This document shows positions 1-11,259 of a DNA stretch of 64,000 bases, one piece after another (positions within the stretch are counted from its first letter, which is position 1; the number at the start of each line of letters is the position of its first letter). The stretch is from Tamarix chinensis (taxonomy: Eukaryota > Streptophyta > Magnoliopsida > Caryophyllales > Tamaricaceae), in assembly GCA_030549775.1 (NCBI GenBank), contig CM060171.1:58958360-59022359 (forward strand), read 5' to 3'. Position numbers and translations under genes: made by a program. The notes under the pieces are model-generated. The model had not been told where the DNA came from. It did not search any database and saw only the letters and a program-made list of their open reading frames with translations.

Positions 1-700
1 GAGAAATATTTAATAAATCTCCTATATAAACTAACAAACCCATGAAAACTCTCACTTCATGAACATCTTTAGAAATAGGCCACTCTTTAATAGCTTGTAT
101 CTTAGTAAGATCAACTTTAATACTTTCACCACTAATAATATTACCAAGAAAAACTATACTTTGAAGCATAAATTCATATTTTTCTAATTTTCTATATAGT
201 TTAGTTTCACTTAGCTTATCAAATAATTTCCTTGATGCATAAGATGTTTCTGTTCATATTTACTATACACAAGTATGTTATCCAAATAAGCCATAATAAA
301 GATACCTAGGAAATAATGAAGAATTTTATTCATTAGTCTCATAAAAGAACTAGGTGTATTACGCAAACCAAAAGGAATAAAATTCCATTCATAAAGACCA
401 TATTTAGCTTTATAGGCGGACTTCCACTCGTCTCCTTTCTTAATTCTAATTTGATGATAACCACTTCTTAAGTCAATTTTGGAAGACACACTACACCACA
501 AAGTTCATCAAGCATGTCATAAAGTTAAGGCATAGGAAATCTATACTTGATAGTTATATTATTTACGGCTAGTTATATTGTTTATGGCGCTAGAATCTAT
601 GCACATGCATTAGGTACCCTCTTCCTTAGGAACTAGCAAACCAGATACATAACAAGGACTTATACTTTCTTTCACATAACCTTTTCTACTAGTTCTTTTA
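1..700 (-). pseudogene. Ty3/gypsy reverse transcriptase fragment, truncated by the window edge
   Basis: The minus-strand translation at 211-501 carries gypsy RT hallmarks: SKIDLRSGYHQIRI, then KYGLYEWNFIPFGL, then a catalytic-loop equivalent. The usual YxDD box reads YLDN here, so one catalytic aspartate is replaced. Further upstream (about 480-700) the same strand shows a degraded PKEEG...CMCID region interrupted by stops. The family works as the reverse transcriptase of an LTR retrotransposon in cytoplasmic particles; this copy cannot be functional. It continues beyond position 1 of the window. Confidence 0.85.
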
Positions 701-791
701 TTTGTATTTGTAATTCCTTAGATTCTTTTAGATTACATCTATAAGTAGGTTTATTAGGTAAAGGCAGTATAGGAATTAAATCTATGGCATG

Positions 792-1540
792 CTATATACC
801 TCTAATAGCCATTAGTCTAAGATATAAGTTATTAGGAAATACATCATTATCTTCATCAAGTAACCTAGTAAGGTTTGACTTGTTAGATTTTTTCTCCCAA
901 AATTGATATTCTTTTACTACCAAAGCATAGAAAACACCATCTTCCTTAATGCAATTAATCATATCTTTTTCACGTAAGAGTAAACTATTATTAGTCTTAA
1001 CAAGTTGCATATGATCACATTGAGATGGTTTCAATTTATATTCCTTTTTACCTTTAAGTAGAATATATTCATTAGTCAAACCATCTTGAATTGTATTTCT
1101 ATCATACTACCATGATCTTCCTAGTAAAATATTACAAGCATACATAGGAAAATACATCATATAATACTTCATCATAATAGTTAATAATATGAAAATTAAT
1201 TGGGGTTTGATTATATACTTTAGCACCTTTATCCTTATTAAGCTATTATAATGAATATGGTTTATGATGATTAGTAGTCACTAAACATAATTGTTTAACC
1301 ATAATTAGTACATGAACCACTATCTATAATGACTCTACAAACATTATCACCAATTTTATGCATAGTTTTAATAATTTTGTCCCCTTGTGTAGGTGAATTA
1401 TTAGGTTGTATTTGTAATACCTCTAATAGCATATCTTTCATAGACTCTTCTTCACTCATTGCTATTACACTTTTTGAAATCAATCTTGGTGGTGGTGCAT
1501 TTGTGGCTTCAAGTTGGTTCTTGATGGTTTCTTGACGGAG
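792..1540 (-). pseudogene. Ty3/gypsy protease and protease-RT linker fragment
   Basis: On the minus strand, about 1270-1340 encodes CRVIIDSGSCTN, the aspartic-protease signature of plant gypsy polyproteins. The frame breaks soon after it. A second open piece (792-1079) reads as the linker between protease and RT (QCDHMQL... then FYALVVKE). Upstream of the protease only about 70 residues of plausible gag-like sequence are present (APPPRLISKSVIAMSEEE), so most of gag, including any CCHC knuckle, appears to be missing. It has the same orientation and spacing as the RT fragment at 1-700, so both are probably one decayed element. Confidence 0.75.
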
Positions 1541-2495
1541 CTTCAAGGATATTGGAGATTTCTTGGTCGAAAAGATAAAGTAGGAATGAAAGGGAATTAC
1601 TTGAAAGTAGTACCACCAATTCTTAATGCACACAGAAGATTTATTAATGGAGTAGATGGCCGAACATGCACAAGAAAGAATAAAGAATGAAATTGAAGAA
1701 GTCGAATAAAGCCTTACGAATGTTTTAAGTTTTCTACTAGTGAGTGAAAAACTTTTAAGAATGGAAAAGGAGAAAGAATGTCCAAGTAATGTTCGAGTAT
1801 TGTTGGAATAATTGAAGGTTCTTTTTTCTTGAATCAAGAGCCTCAAGAAAACATAAATGAATCTTGAAGCCAGGCTCTAAATTTTGACTATATTTTGGGA
1901 GAAAGAGGAAGAATCAAATAAGTTGAGTCTTCAAATGTAAAATGGATGAAAGGAGGATGAAGTTTCCATTAAATATATAAAGGATATTTGGTGCAAATTG
2001 AAGAAGAGAACACGAGGGATCAAGGAGATTCAACTTTAAAGGTTGAAGATATACATAGAACTTTGAGGATACACTAAAGGGTTTGTTGGCTACATTGCAT
2101 GCATTTGCATGTATGGATTCAAATAAAGGGAAGATGAAGATTAGGTTAGATATTAAAATGATGTAATTATCCAACCTAGTTTTGATACCAAAAATGGTTT
2201 GAATATTCTTAGGAAAAGAGGACATTTAAAGGTTAGATTGAAAGGTAGGATTGATGGGTTGGAGATTAAGGAGAAGGATGAGAATCTTCAAGAAAGATTC
2301 AACCAAGAATGAAAGAAATCTATGAATCTTCGAGGAAGATTTGACAAGAATTCAACAAGAATATATATTTGAATACTTCTCAAAGAACACATTCAAAGGT
2401 TATAGCTAAGATTACTCCAACTAGTCTTAGGAAGAAATTTCACTCAAAAGAGAGAAAGATAACCAAGTAGTACACTTGGTATTACATTCAATATT
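1541..2495. other. AT-rich stretch without a recognisable gene
   Basis: There is no convincing coding sequence. Purine-rich phrases such as GAATCTTCAAGAAAGATTC recur near 2285-2345. It is probably untranslated or LTR sequence of the decayed gypsy element on the minus strand. It joins directly to the sequence after 7088, because the giant solo LTR at 2501-7083 splits it. Confidence 0.4.
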
Positions 2496-3554
2496 CGACT
2501 TGAAATGCCCCGAAAATTTCTAATTCTAAATATTATATTTAAATGAGGTTTTATCATAAAGATTAATTAAATTAACTTTTTTTAATTAAAATAAAAGGAA
2601 ATTAATTAGGGAAAATCAAGAATAAATTTATAAGTATTTTAATTAGGAGGAATTTGGGTATTTTAGCTAGTTAAAGATTTTAATTTGGGAATTTATTTAA
2701 ATAAATTATTTTATTTAAAATAAGAATGAGAAAATATTTTTAAATTAATAATAATTTTATAAATATTTTAATGGAAGAAAATTAAGGGTGTTTTGCTAAT
2801 TAAAATGGAATTTATGGAAAATCTTTTAAAAAAATCCTAATTTAGCCTAAAAAGGGATTTTAAATATTATTTTATTTAAATATTATTATTTGAAAATAAC
2901 CCAAATATCCAAATTAATTTAATTATGCCAACTCCTATTTTTCTCTTTTCCTTTTTCTTTCTTCTCCTTTTCTTTTTCCTTTTTCTCACCGGATTGGGCC
3001 TGGCGCCGCGGCCCAATCCTTTCCCGGCCTTTCCTTCTTTCCTTCGGCCCAGCCCGCGCCCGTGCGGCTGTTTCTTCTACCGCTTCAACGCTGCGTTTTT
3101 ATTCATTTACCACCGAAACTCACCGTTTCATTTATCTGTCACCCCTCGCGCCCGTCGCCCTTTTTCCGCCCCTCTCTGCGCCGCGTTTTGAGCCATTTAA
3201 CACCAAAACTCCGCGTTTCAATTAAGTTGCACCCCCCGACCGGCCCGTCTCCCTTCCTTCTTCCTTCTTCCTCCTTTCTCCTCCGTCGACGCTGCAACGC
3301 CAGCCCCATCAATGGCAACTCCGGCTGGAGCGATTTTAATCAGCCGTTACTGGTCTCATTGAATTCCTCTTGACTCGAGGATTAATTTGGCGTAACTCCT
3401 ATCCGTTATTTCTCTACCGTCTCTTCTCCCCAGCCTCGCGAACGATCGACCCAAACCAAGAAACCGTAGGCCGATTTCTAGAGCCGGCCACCCAAACCCT
3501 GGAATCCAAACCCATCCTTCCAACCCCCAAAACCCTAGTATACCATCTAAACTC

Positions 3555-3562
3555 TATAAATA
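3555..3562 (+). promoter_or_regulatory. TATA box of giant LTR copy A
   Basis: TATAAATA lies downstream of the GC-rich zone. The two sister LTRs have TATAAATA at the equivalent place (19670-19677 and 27664-27671). Conservation in all three copies supports this as the LTR promoter. Confidence 0.6.
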
Positions 3563-4580
3563 GCCAAGTAGTGGGCGTTTTTGAAGGTTCTTCATTTTTG
3601 AAACCCTCGATGAGAGCTTCCCACCACCGCGACTTTAGACGCGGTTTTTACCGCCTTTAGCCAACCTCAGCGCCACCGCAGCATTTCATTTTCTTCCCTG
3701 CATTTTCCTCTAGCTAACTACGTTGTTCAAATCCCTCGATTCTTCTTGTACTGGCTTACATGGCCGTGCCAAGTTGGCTTCTTGTCTCGCCTGAATTTTT
3801 ACCCAGAAATACTTAAGTAGCCGTCCGCCGCCGTTTCCGCCACTTCTGCTGCCTTCTGAACCACCCAAAATCTTCCTTTAATCCTCCTCCACCAAATCAT
3901 AACCTTATGTTGATTTTCCCCCTGCTCCTTCTCTCTTTTTCTTCATCTTTTTCCCACTTAGATAGTTTTTCCGGCCACCGCCGCCGCCGCTGCGAACCAC
4001 CGCAGGTTCCGCCTATCCCCACCAGTCTAAGGTTGAACCCTAGACCCTCTGAACCCTTCTCCCTATTTTTATAATCCTTAATTTAATTTATTTCAATTAT
4101 TTGAAATAGATTACTATTACTTTTATTATTATTTCTATTATTGTGTTATTAATATTATTATTAGTATTAATGTTTTGATTATTATTTCTGCAGGGTCTGA
4201 AGCTCTAATATACTTTAATTCGATTTTGTCATTATTATAAGTATTATTATTATTTTCATTATCTTAATTAATAATATTAAGGTGTTATTATAATTATTGT
4301 TATTATTAGTATTTTTATTATTTCGAATTACCATTATTATTATTCTGTAATTAATATTACAAATACTTTACCATTAGTTTTGTTATTATTATTACACTTA
4401 TTATATTGTTGTTACATTATTTTAGTATCTTAGCTATTACTATATTAGTATCATTATTATTATTAGGATAAAGTCTTTAACCCTATATTATCAAGGTTAT
4501 AATATCTCTATTATTTTTATGTCTTTAGCAAAGTTAGAATTTTGTTAAGGTTATTTTATTCATATGTTATTATTTGGTCT

Positions 4581-4635
4581 AAGCCCTAAGGAGGCGTAGG
4601 AACGTGCTCCAAGACCGGTGTCGTTTCAGGTAAGG
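4581..4635 (+). promoter_or_regulatory. Conserved LTR block 1 with splice-donor-like end (copy A)
   Basis: The block begins AAGCCCTAAGGAGGCGTAGG, continues with GTGCTCCAAG and ends TTTCAG/GTAAGG. It is preserved at 21211-21265 and 29433-29487 although flanking sequence differs strongly between copies. The end matches a plant 5' splice site. Use as a splice donor is inference. Confidence 0.5.
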
Positions 4636-5998
4636 GGTGCTAAGGCCTTTTATGTGCTAATGTGCATTGTGTGATTCATATGCTATGCATTCTATGTTTA
4701 TGATTATTAATTATGCCGTATATGATATGACGTGGAGTTGAAGTATGTTTTCGTATGGCATGTGTATTATTTGTGTATGACCCTGTAAGACATGCATGTG
4801 AGGACGTTGATATGATTTTATGTGGGAGAAAGGATGAAAAAGGAGGATGGAGAAAGAAGTTGATTAAGGGATGTGAGTTGACCTAAGTATTCCATTGATT
4901 CATGAGTAAAGGAATAAAATGGAGAATTTTAGGGTTTCGTGTGTGAGAATCTGATTTATGATTTTTGAGGTTTTGGTATGGAGAATATAATTTATGGTTT
5001 TATATGGGGAAGTTTAACTTATGGTTTTGTATGGTTTTGTGGGAGACAATATAATTTATGATGTTATATGGGGGAATTGAATTTATGGTTTGTTAGGGAG
5101 AATCTAATGTAAGACGTTATTTGGGGAGAATGTAATTTATGACATTATATGGGAGAACCTAATTTATGATTTGATTGGGAGAATCTAATTTATGATTTGT
5201 TTTGGGGAATCCAATTAATCCAAATTATGGTTTTGCTTGGGAGATTCCAATTTATGATCTTATGTGGGAAAATCTAACTTATAGTCTTGTATGGGAGAAT
5301 ATAATTTGTGGTTATGAAAGGGGAGAATCTAATCAATGGTATTATGTGGAAAAATCTTTGGGTTTTATATGATTTGAATCCTTGTGTTGGTATGGATTGA
5401 ATTTAGGGTTTTGTGTGAATGAATCTTTGGGATGTATATGGTTTGAATCTAGGGTTTGGTATGAATGAATCTTTGGGTTATGTGGATTGAATTTAGGGTT
5501 TTGTATGATGAGGTTTTGGGTTTTACATAATGGTTAATGTTTGCATGGTTGAAATTAGGGTTTCACATGGAATTTTAGGGTTTGCATGAAAAAGGTTCGA
5601 AGGTTAGTATGGGGAGATTAATGTCTGCATGGGTATGAAATTTATGTGTGGAAAGTTAATTTGGGATGTAAGGAAGGTAATGTAAGTGTTGTTTGGGTGT
5701 TTGAGCACTTGGGATGAAAAATAGCATGTGGAGCAAATTAAGGGTACGAAGGAGACTAAATTAGGGTTTTGGGATAAAACCCTAGAGTGAGATGTGAAGT
5801 AGAATTGGAGGATGAGTGTAAAGGGAGCGATCCATGCATGGCTAGGGTTTGGTGGTAGCATATGTGTATGTGGTGATTAAAGATGATGATGAATATGGAA
5901 TTTATGATTTATGATTCGTGCATGTGCATGATGAAAGCCTTTGAATAAGATACTTAATACATTAATCACGTAAAGTGGAAGATGTTGAGACGGACCCA

Positions 5999-6335
5999 GA
6001 CCGATCCACCGGCATAATAGTGGCAGGGAATGCTTTCCCTTGCGACCGATCCACCGGCTAAAATAGTGGCAGGGCATGTACCCTCGCGACCGATCCACCG
6101 GATAAAATAGTGGGGGATCCCGAGCTCAACAAACCAAACCATGTATGTTGTTAAGACATGGGAAGACACTAATTACTTACAGTGAAAACACCATACGAGA
6201 AGGGGCCAGACCGATCCACCGGCATAAAATAGTGGCAGGGAGTGTTTCCCTCGCGACCGATCCACCGGCTAGAATAGTGGCAGGGCATGTTCCCTCGCGA
6301 CCGATCCACCGGCTAAATAGTGGGGTTCCCGTACT
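5999..6335 (+). repeat. Short repeat cluster based on GACCGATCCACCGG (copy A)
   Basis: Six copies of GACCGATCCACCGG begin near 5999, 6044, 6088, 6209, 6255 and 6299. They form two clusters of three, each copy followed by an ATAGTGG phrase. The two clusters are separated by about 80 bp of AT-rich sequence. Related, more degenerate clusters sit at 22705-22990 and 31380-31725 in the sister LTRs. Confidence 0.85.
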
Positions 6336-6549
6336 CGTGTGGACTCGAATAAAACATGGTATGAATTGATCTCAATAAAGGAGTACTTAAATAATTAACA
6401 TGGAATATCCATGTGCTTTAAATGGACTAGTTTATTTGGAATTATTTAATATTCTTCCTAACCATGTGTACTATATGTGTGGGCTTGTAAATGAAAGTTG
6501 AGCATTTTCTTTTATGATTTTATATCCCATGTGTTGGCCTTAGTGCTCG

Positions 6550-6640
6550 GTTACCTTACTCAGTACGTAGCGTACTGATCACCCTTTTCATGGGTGCTGC
6601 TCATTCCCACGAGTAGTATGCCTTCTGAATTTATGCAGGT
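6550..6640 (+). promoter_or_regulatory. Conserved LTR block 2 with splice-acceptor-like end (copy A)
   Basis: The block contains ACTCAGTACGTAGCGTACTG, then a TCATTCCCACGAGTAG phrase, and ends TTTATGCAG/GTGGG. It is preserved at 23120-23210 and about 31930-32020. The end resembles a 3' splice site; in the third copy it reads GCAAG/TGGG. Function is inferred. Confidence 0.5.
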
Positions 6641-7088
6641 GGGCGAGATATCCGTTGGGGCTGAGTGTTGAGCGTGTTTGGCTTGAAGTTCGAGAGTGTT
6701 GTGACCGTATTCATTCTTTACACGATTTCATTCCTTTTGTTATTTCTTTGGTGTATTATTTACCATTTTCTGATTCATTACTCGATTGAGTATTTTAATG
6801 AACCTTTTATCGATTGTAAGTTTAATTCTCTTTTGGAAATGAATTACATTTTTTGATGCGTACTCTGATTTTGTTTTACAACCGTTTAATGCTTATTTGG
6901 AAATTGGATTGTATTGATTATTTCTTTTCTTAGCCTTAGCACTTGGTACTGGAACGGTCGGAGAGAACCGGTCTGGTACTAAGTATGGCGGTAACATTTC
7001 CAGAATTCACGGGTTTTAAGTACTTCTAATTTAATTGCTTCCGCTTTTAAGAAAAAAAAATTAGTGAATTTTGGGGTGTTACACGACT

Positions 7089-8126
7089 ATTCTTTTTCTC
7101 ATGTACAAAGGTATCGAGTCATGACTTATATAGGTAATGACAAGTTTGCTAAGTAGCATACTATGAGAGCCATATTAATGCACACATGGGTTACTATCAC
7201 ACTATCCTCTAATAGTAATATATTAATAACCTATATAATACATGAAGCAAACCACAAATTATTACAAACAAATATAGCTAATTATTACATGGAAACAACT
7301 AACAAAAGTCCTAATTTACATAAGAATGATAACTAGGTCTTCTTTAGCTTAAAAGTTTGAATTCCATGCATAATAACTCCTTTGACTTGTAATAACTTGT
7401 AACATAAGAAGCAATCTTAAATGTTTTGACATCTTGAATCTTCTCCTTATAAATATGTTACATACCTACAATAATCACTTAATATATACTTGTTATGGTT
7501 AAATGTATTGACCATTATTAATAATGCCAAGTCGTCATTATCATGAGAAACCTTAGGTGAATCATGAGAATCCATAGATGCTCCTACATCATATGAGCTT
7601 ATAAAATACTTCATCTTTAGAATAGATGTACAAGAGCATTTCAACTGGATAAATCAATCTTCTAGATTGTATTCAAGTCTATGAGAAGTGAAGCTATTAG
7701 CCTCTACCATTAAACTACTTATATCAAATAAATAACTTCATATTTCAACTATTAAACTAATAAATAAATGGGAAATGATTCAACCATTAAACTACTTATC
7801 AGATGAGAAATTTTAGTCTTTAACCATCAAAGGCCTATACCCACCAAAACCTTAATATAATGGGGAGGATATTGTAAATACTCGAGCCACTACAATGAAG
7901 AAGGAAAATCAACTATGATAAGTTTTAACCACTACCAATAATAAAATATGTGCATAGTCTCAGAATTAAATAACTAGTGGATTCTACACATAACATCGTC
8001 ACTACATAATGGTTCAAACAAATTGTAGAAACAAAAAAAAAAACTAAAGTACAAGAATTATAATTTCCAAAATAGAAAGTTTAAAAATAAAATTAGTGTT
8101 TGGGTCTATAAACCACCAAATAGTTA
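7089..8126. other. AT-rich stretch without a recognisable gene
   Basis: It continues the sequence interrupted by solo LTR A. A TATA-like CCTATATAAG can be read on the minus strand near 7120-7130, which could belong to the LTR of the decayed minus-strand gypsy element. The short open frame at 7447-7644 shows no family resemblance. Confidence 0.35.
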
Positions 8127-9683
8127 TGCAACACCCCCAATTTACTAGTTGATGATTTTCATTTTACATAAGCATTAATTACTGAATAATTAGGTGTTAC
8201 TACCACACTTAGCATAAGTCTGGCTCCCTCGCCTTTCTTACGCTAAGTGCTAAGGCTAAAAAAAACCATAAATAAAGTAAAATAATGGAAATAGAATAAT
8301 ACATAATAGAATTTACAAATAAAGGTTGTGGTGTAACATTATAACCAAATACAAAAGGGACATAAGAGTCTAAAGGAAAGACCGATCATAACGAAAAACC
8401 AGCACCTGATGGTAGACACTGGTTTACCTTAACTGCTAAATTCGAAGGCCCACTCTGAAAATGGAAACTCTTCTCAAGGACTACACTTATCCTTCCTAGT
8501 CTTATACGCTTCATGTTGCTCCATGGGCCTCAAATAATCATTTATAAAACTAGTATCGGTATGAATTCCTCATATTGAGTAAATCATAATACCTTAGGAG
8601 AGTCAACATACCCATATATCACATACTCACACATAATAATAAAAAAAAGCATACTTGAGTGCAATGTATGTACCATAACCACGGACAATATTCATGAAGC
8701 AACATATAAACCTCCAGTCTCAAATTCAAGAGTGAACTAGACTAGTTAATTTATCATCATCTCAAGGTACAACATCATATTTTATTAGTCAAATATATTC
8801 CAAACATAGTGGTAGGGCACTATTTAAACTACCAAAATAACAATCCAATGCAATACTAGGGTAGAGCACTTAGGCATTTACCAAACCAAAAAATGTAACA
8901 CAAACCAAGGTAGGTAACTGAGGTAACTACCTAACTAATAGAAAGTTGGGGGAAGTGGACAAAAGAAGGAAGAAGATAAGGGGATGGGTAGTTGGTTGCA
9001 GGCTAGTGTGCAAGCTGGCATAGCTTGCACGACCAGGGGACAATGTAGGGTTTTGGTAGGGTCGTAGGGGGTTAGGTGGGGTGTTGAGACTGTAGAAGGA
9101 AGGGGACTAGTGTAGGGCAGTGCCTGCTCTACATCCTATAGGTTAGGACTAGGGGAAGGTGAGAGGAGAAGGGGAACCATGGCTATAAAGTGGCTATAAC
9201 CATTATGTTGGTCGGGGGGTAAGGTTGAAGACGGGGTAAAATGGGAAGAAGGGAAGAAAGAAAGGGAGAAAAGAGGAAAAGAAGAGGGCAGCCATGGACC
9301 AAAGCATTGGGTCGCGCGAGGGGAAAGAAAAAAAAGGAAGTGTGCAGGTGGAAAGAAAGGAAAGGAGAGGAGCGGGGAGAGGAAGTTTGGGTCGCGCTGG
9401 GCGTGTCCTAATCGAGGGAGGGGGAGAAAAGAAAAAAAGAAGAAGAAAAGAAAAGAAAAGGATGAAAAGGAGAAGAAAAAGTGAGGTGAGTGGGGTGTTT
9501 AGGGATTTTTTTTAATTTTGGTAATAATAAAATTATATCCCTATATTATTGTCCTCTTTTTTAGGCCTTAATTATTTTTATTATAATATCATTATTTTAT
9601 TAAAATTGGTATATTTAATTAAATCACACCTAATAATCCTTATTTTATTTTCAATTCCTAACATAGGGTTTTAGAGTATTACA
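8127..9683 (-). mobile_element. Shorter LTR related to the giant LTR family (1557 bp)
   Basis: Read on the minus strand it starts TGTAATACTCTAAAACCC (at 9683) and ends GGGGGTGTTGCA (at 8127). It has the same TG...CA and GGGTGTTRCA terminus as the giant LTRs, a pyrimidine-rich tract near the 5' end (purine-rich on + at 9240-9500) and a 3' hairpin at 8206-8249. The flanking pentamers do not match (AGTTA on the left, AATAC on the right), so it is not a clean solo LTR; one flank may have rearranged. The apparent ORF at 9294-9515 is purine-rich low-complexity sequence. Confidence 0.65.
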
Positions 9684-10017
9684 AATACATTTCAGGCCAA
9701 AGTCCAGATTTACATTACCCCTTTAAAGCTATTTAATACTTATTCAGGTTTAGCTATTAAGGCCTTCACAACACCCATTAAGTATGCCATAAATTATGAT
9801 CTATTTAGTCAATCCAGTAGGTTGTCTATTCATGTCAACAGTGGTATTTTACTTATTAAACAATCATATAGCATAATCATAAGGCATGGTCTCATGGCAT
9901 ATTCAAGTTAAATAATCAAAATCATACAATCTGGCTGAACTAGTAGGTCAGTTTGGACTAACCAGCAGATTGATTTTACCAACCAGTCAATCGGCTGAGC
10001 TAACCAATCAATTTAGC

Positions 10018-10230
10018 TATGTTTTGATTATTGTTGTTATACGGAAAATATTTATCTGTAACTTTTATTTATGTAATCTATCTTATTTTTCTAATTTATT
10101 TTTGGATTAGTTGGTTTTATCTTTAGCACTTGGCATAAAAAAGGTGAGGGGATCGGACTTATGCTAAGTGTAGTGATAACACCCATTATGTTTGGTAATT
10201 AATGCTTCCGCAAAATAAAATTTTTAAGTA
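10018..10230 (+). mobile_element. 3'-end fragment of a related LTR
   Basis: It contains the 44-nt hairpin at 10127-10170, followed by AGTGATAACACCC and TTAATGCTTCCGC, as in the 3' ends of the giant LTRs. The terminal GGGTGTTACA is missing, so the fragment is truncated. On both sides lies sequence rich in the phrase ACCAGTCRAYTGGTT (9960-10000 and 10240-10395). Confidence 0.5.
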
Positions 10231-11250
10231 CTTACACTCAAACCAGTCAATTGGTTTGACCAAACCAGTCAACTATTCTAGGACCATTTAATTGTTTCTA
10301 CCAAATCAGTCGATGGTTAAAGTATAGAGCAAACCAAGGTTACCACAGATCCAATGGTTGATGGATTGAGTCAACCAGTCGACTGTTCTAAGGAATAGTA
10401 AATCGGTTTTTACCTTATTAGTAGATTAGTTTGCCATCAAATAGCATAAAACAAACATTTTTCATACAAATCATCCAAGAAATTCCAATCACATCTAAAC
10501 TAAAACATATAACACTTCTTTAGCTCATAAACTAAGACATGCTTCATAATAAATCAAATCAACCTAATTTCCCTAAAATCATGTATTGTCTAAGAATTCA
10601 TAAGTTAATCAACATGCAGCAATATGAAAAAAATTTCTCATGCTAATTTATAAAATAAAGACTTTAAAGAATTCACAAGAACACATACTTAAATAAGTCA
10701 CATTTCAGAAGTAAGAATGACTTGGTGTAAGCAAAACTTTTCCATAAATAAAAAAACTCAACCTAGAGATTTAAATTTCCAAGCCTTAAAAAAAATAAAA
10801 GTTAAAGGTTCAAAATTTTAATGAATAATTTGATAAATTAGAATTTGAATTAGGATAAAATAATTTACCAAACCTAAGAGAAAAATAGAGATAATATATG
10901 TTAAAAGAGAGACTCAACTTCCTTCTAAATCTAACCCTCCATTTCTTAAAGATAAACAAAAAGGAGCTAGAGAAAGGATCTGAAGAGTGGAAAGGAGCCA
11001 AAACTAATCTCAAATTGGAAAGAAAAGGAAAAAAATTTTAGAGAGATTAGGAATATTTTAGTGGCTCAAAGAAAAGTAAATGGAAGGGGTGATTAGGGCT
11101 ATTTATAGCCAAAATATTGGTATAAGAATGAGCGTAATTAGTAGCATATAAAAAAAACCTAATTTATACCATTAGAATTTGAGCAAAATGGGAAAATTTC
11201 TTCAAAGATAGGCTAACATCCCTTCCAGAGGTGAAATGGTGATTTTAAGA
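10231..11250. other. Intergenic stretch with scattered CCAGTCGACTG-type phrases
   Basis: No gene was recognised. The first 170 bp repeat the phrase ACCAGTCRAYTG and its reverse complement several times. The rest is AT-rich. The open frame at 10810-11013 has no family features. Confidence 0.4.
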
Positions 11251-11259
11251 AAATGTAGG

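Larger units (their letters stand above)
2501..7083 (+). mobile_element. Giant solo LTR, copy A (4583 bp, TSD CGACT)
   Basis: The element starts TGAAATGCCCC and ends GGGGTGTTACA. It is bounded by CGACT at 2496-2500 and CGACT at 7084-7088, a perfect 5-bp target duplication. Both ends follow the TG...CA rule of LTRs, and no gag-pol or primer-binding site lies inside, so it reads as a solo LTR left by LTR-LTR recombination. Internal order: AT-rich 5' part, pyrimidine tract (2935-2990), GC-rich promoter-like zone (3000-4070) with TATAAATA, trinucleotide-rich zone, conserved block at 4581-4635, degenerate repeats of the phrase GGGAGAATCTAATTTATG (4940-5350), a 14-mer repeat cluster, conserved block 6550-6640 and a 3' hairpin. 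Two sister copies lie in this window. The open frames inside are compositional artefacts. Confidence 0.9.

Noticed and set aside
2925..3660. Pro/Ser/Arg-rich open frames that could look like an extensin or signal-peptide gene
   Set aside because: They lie in the pyrimidine- and GC-rich zone of a solo LTR; equivalent frames in copies B and C differ completely in sequence, so there is no conserved protein.
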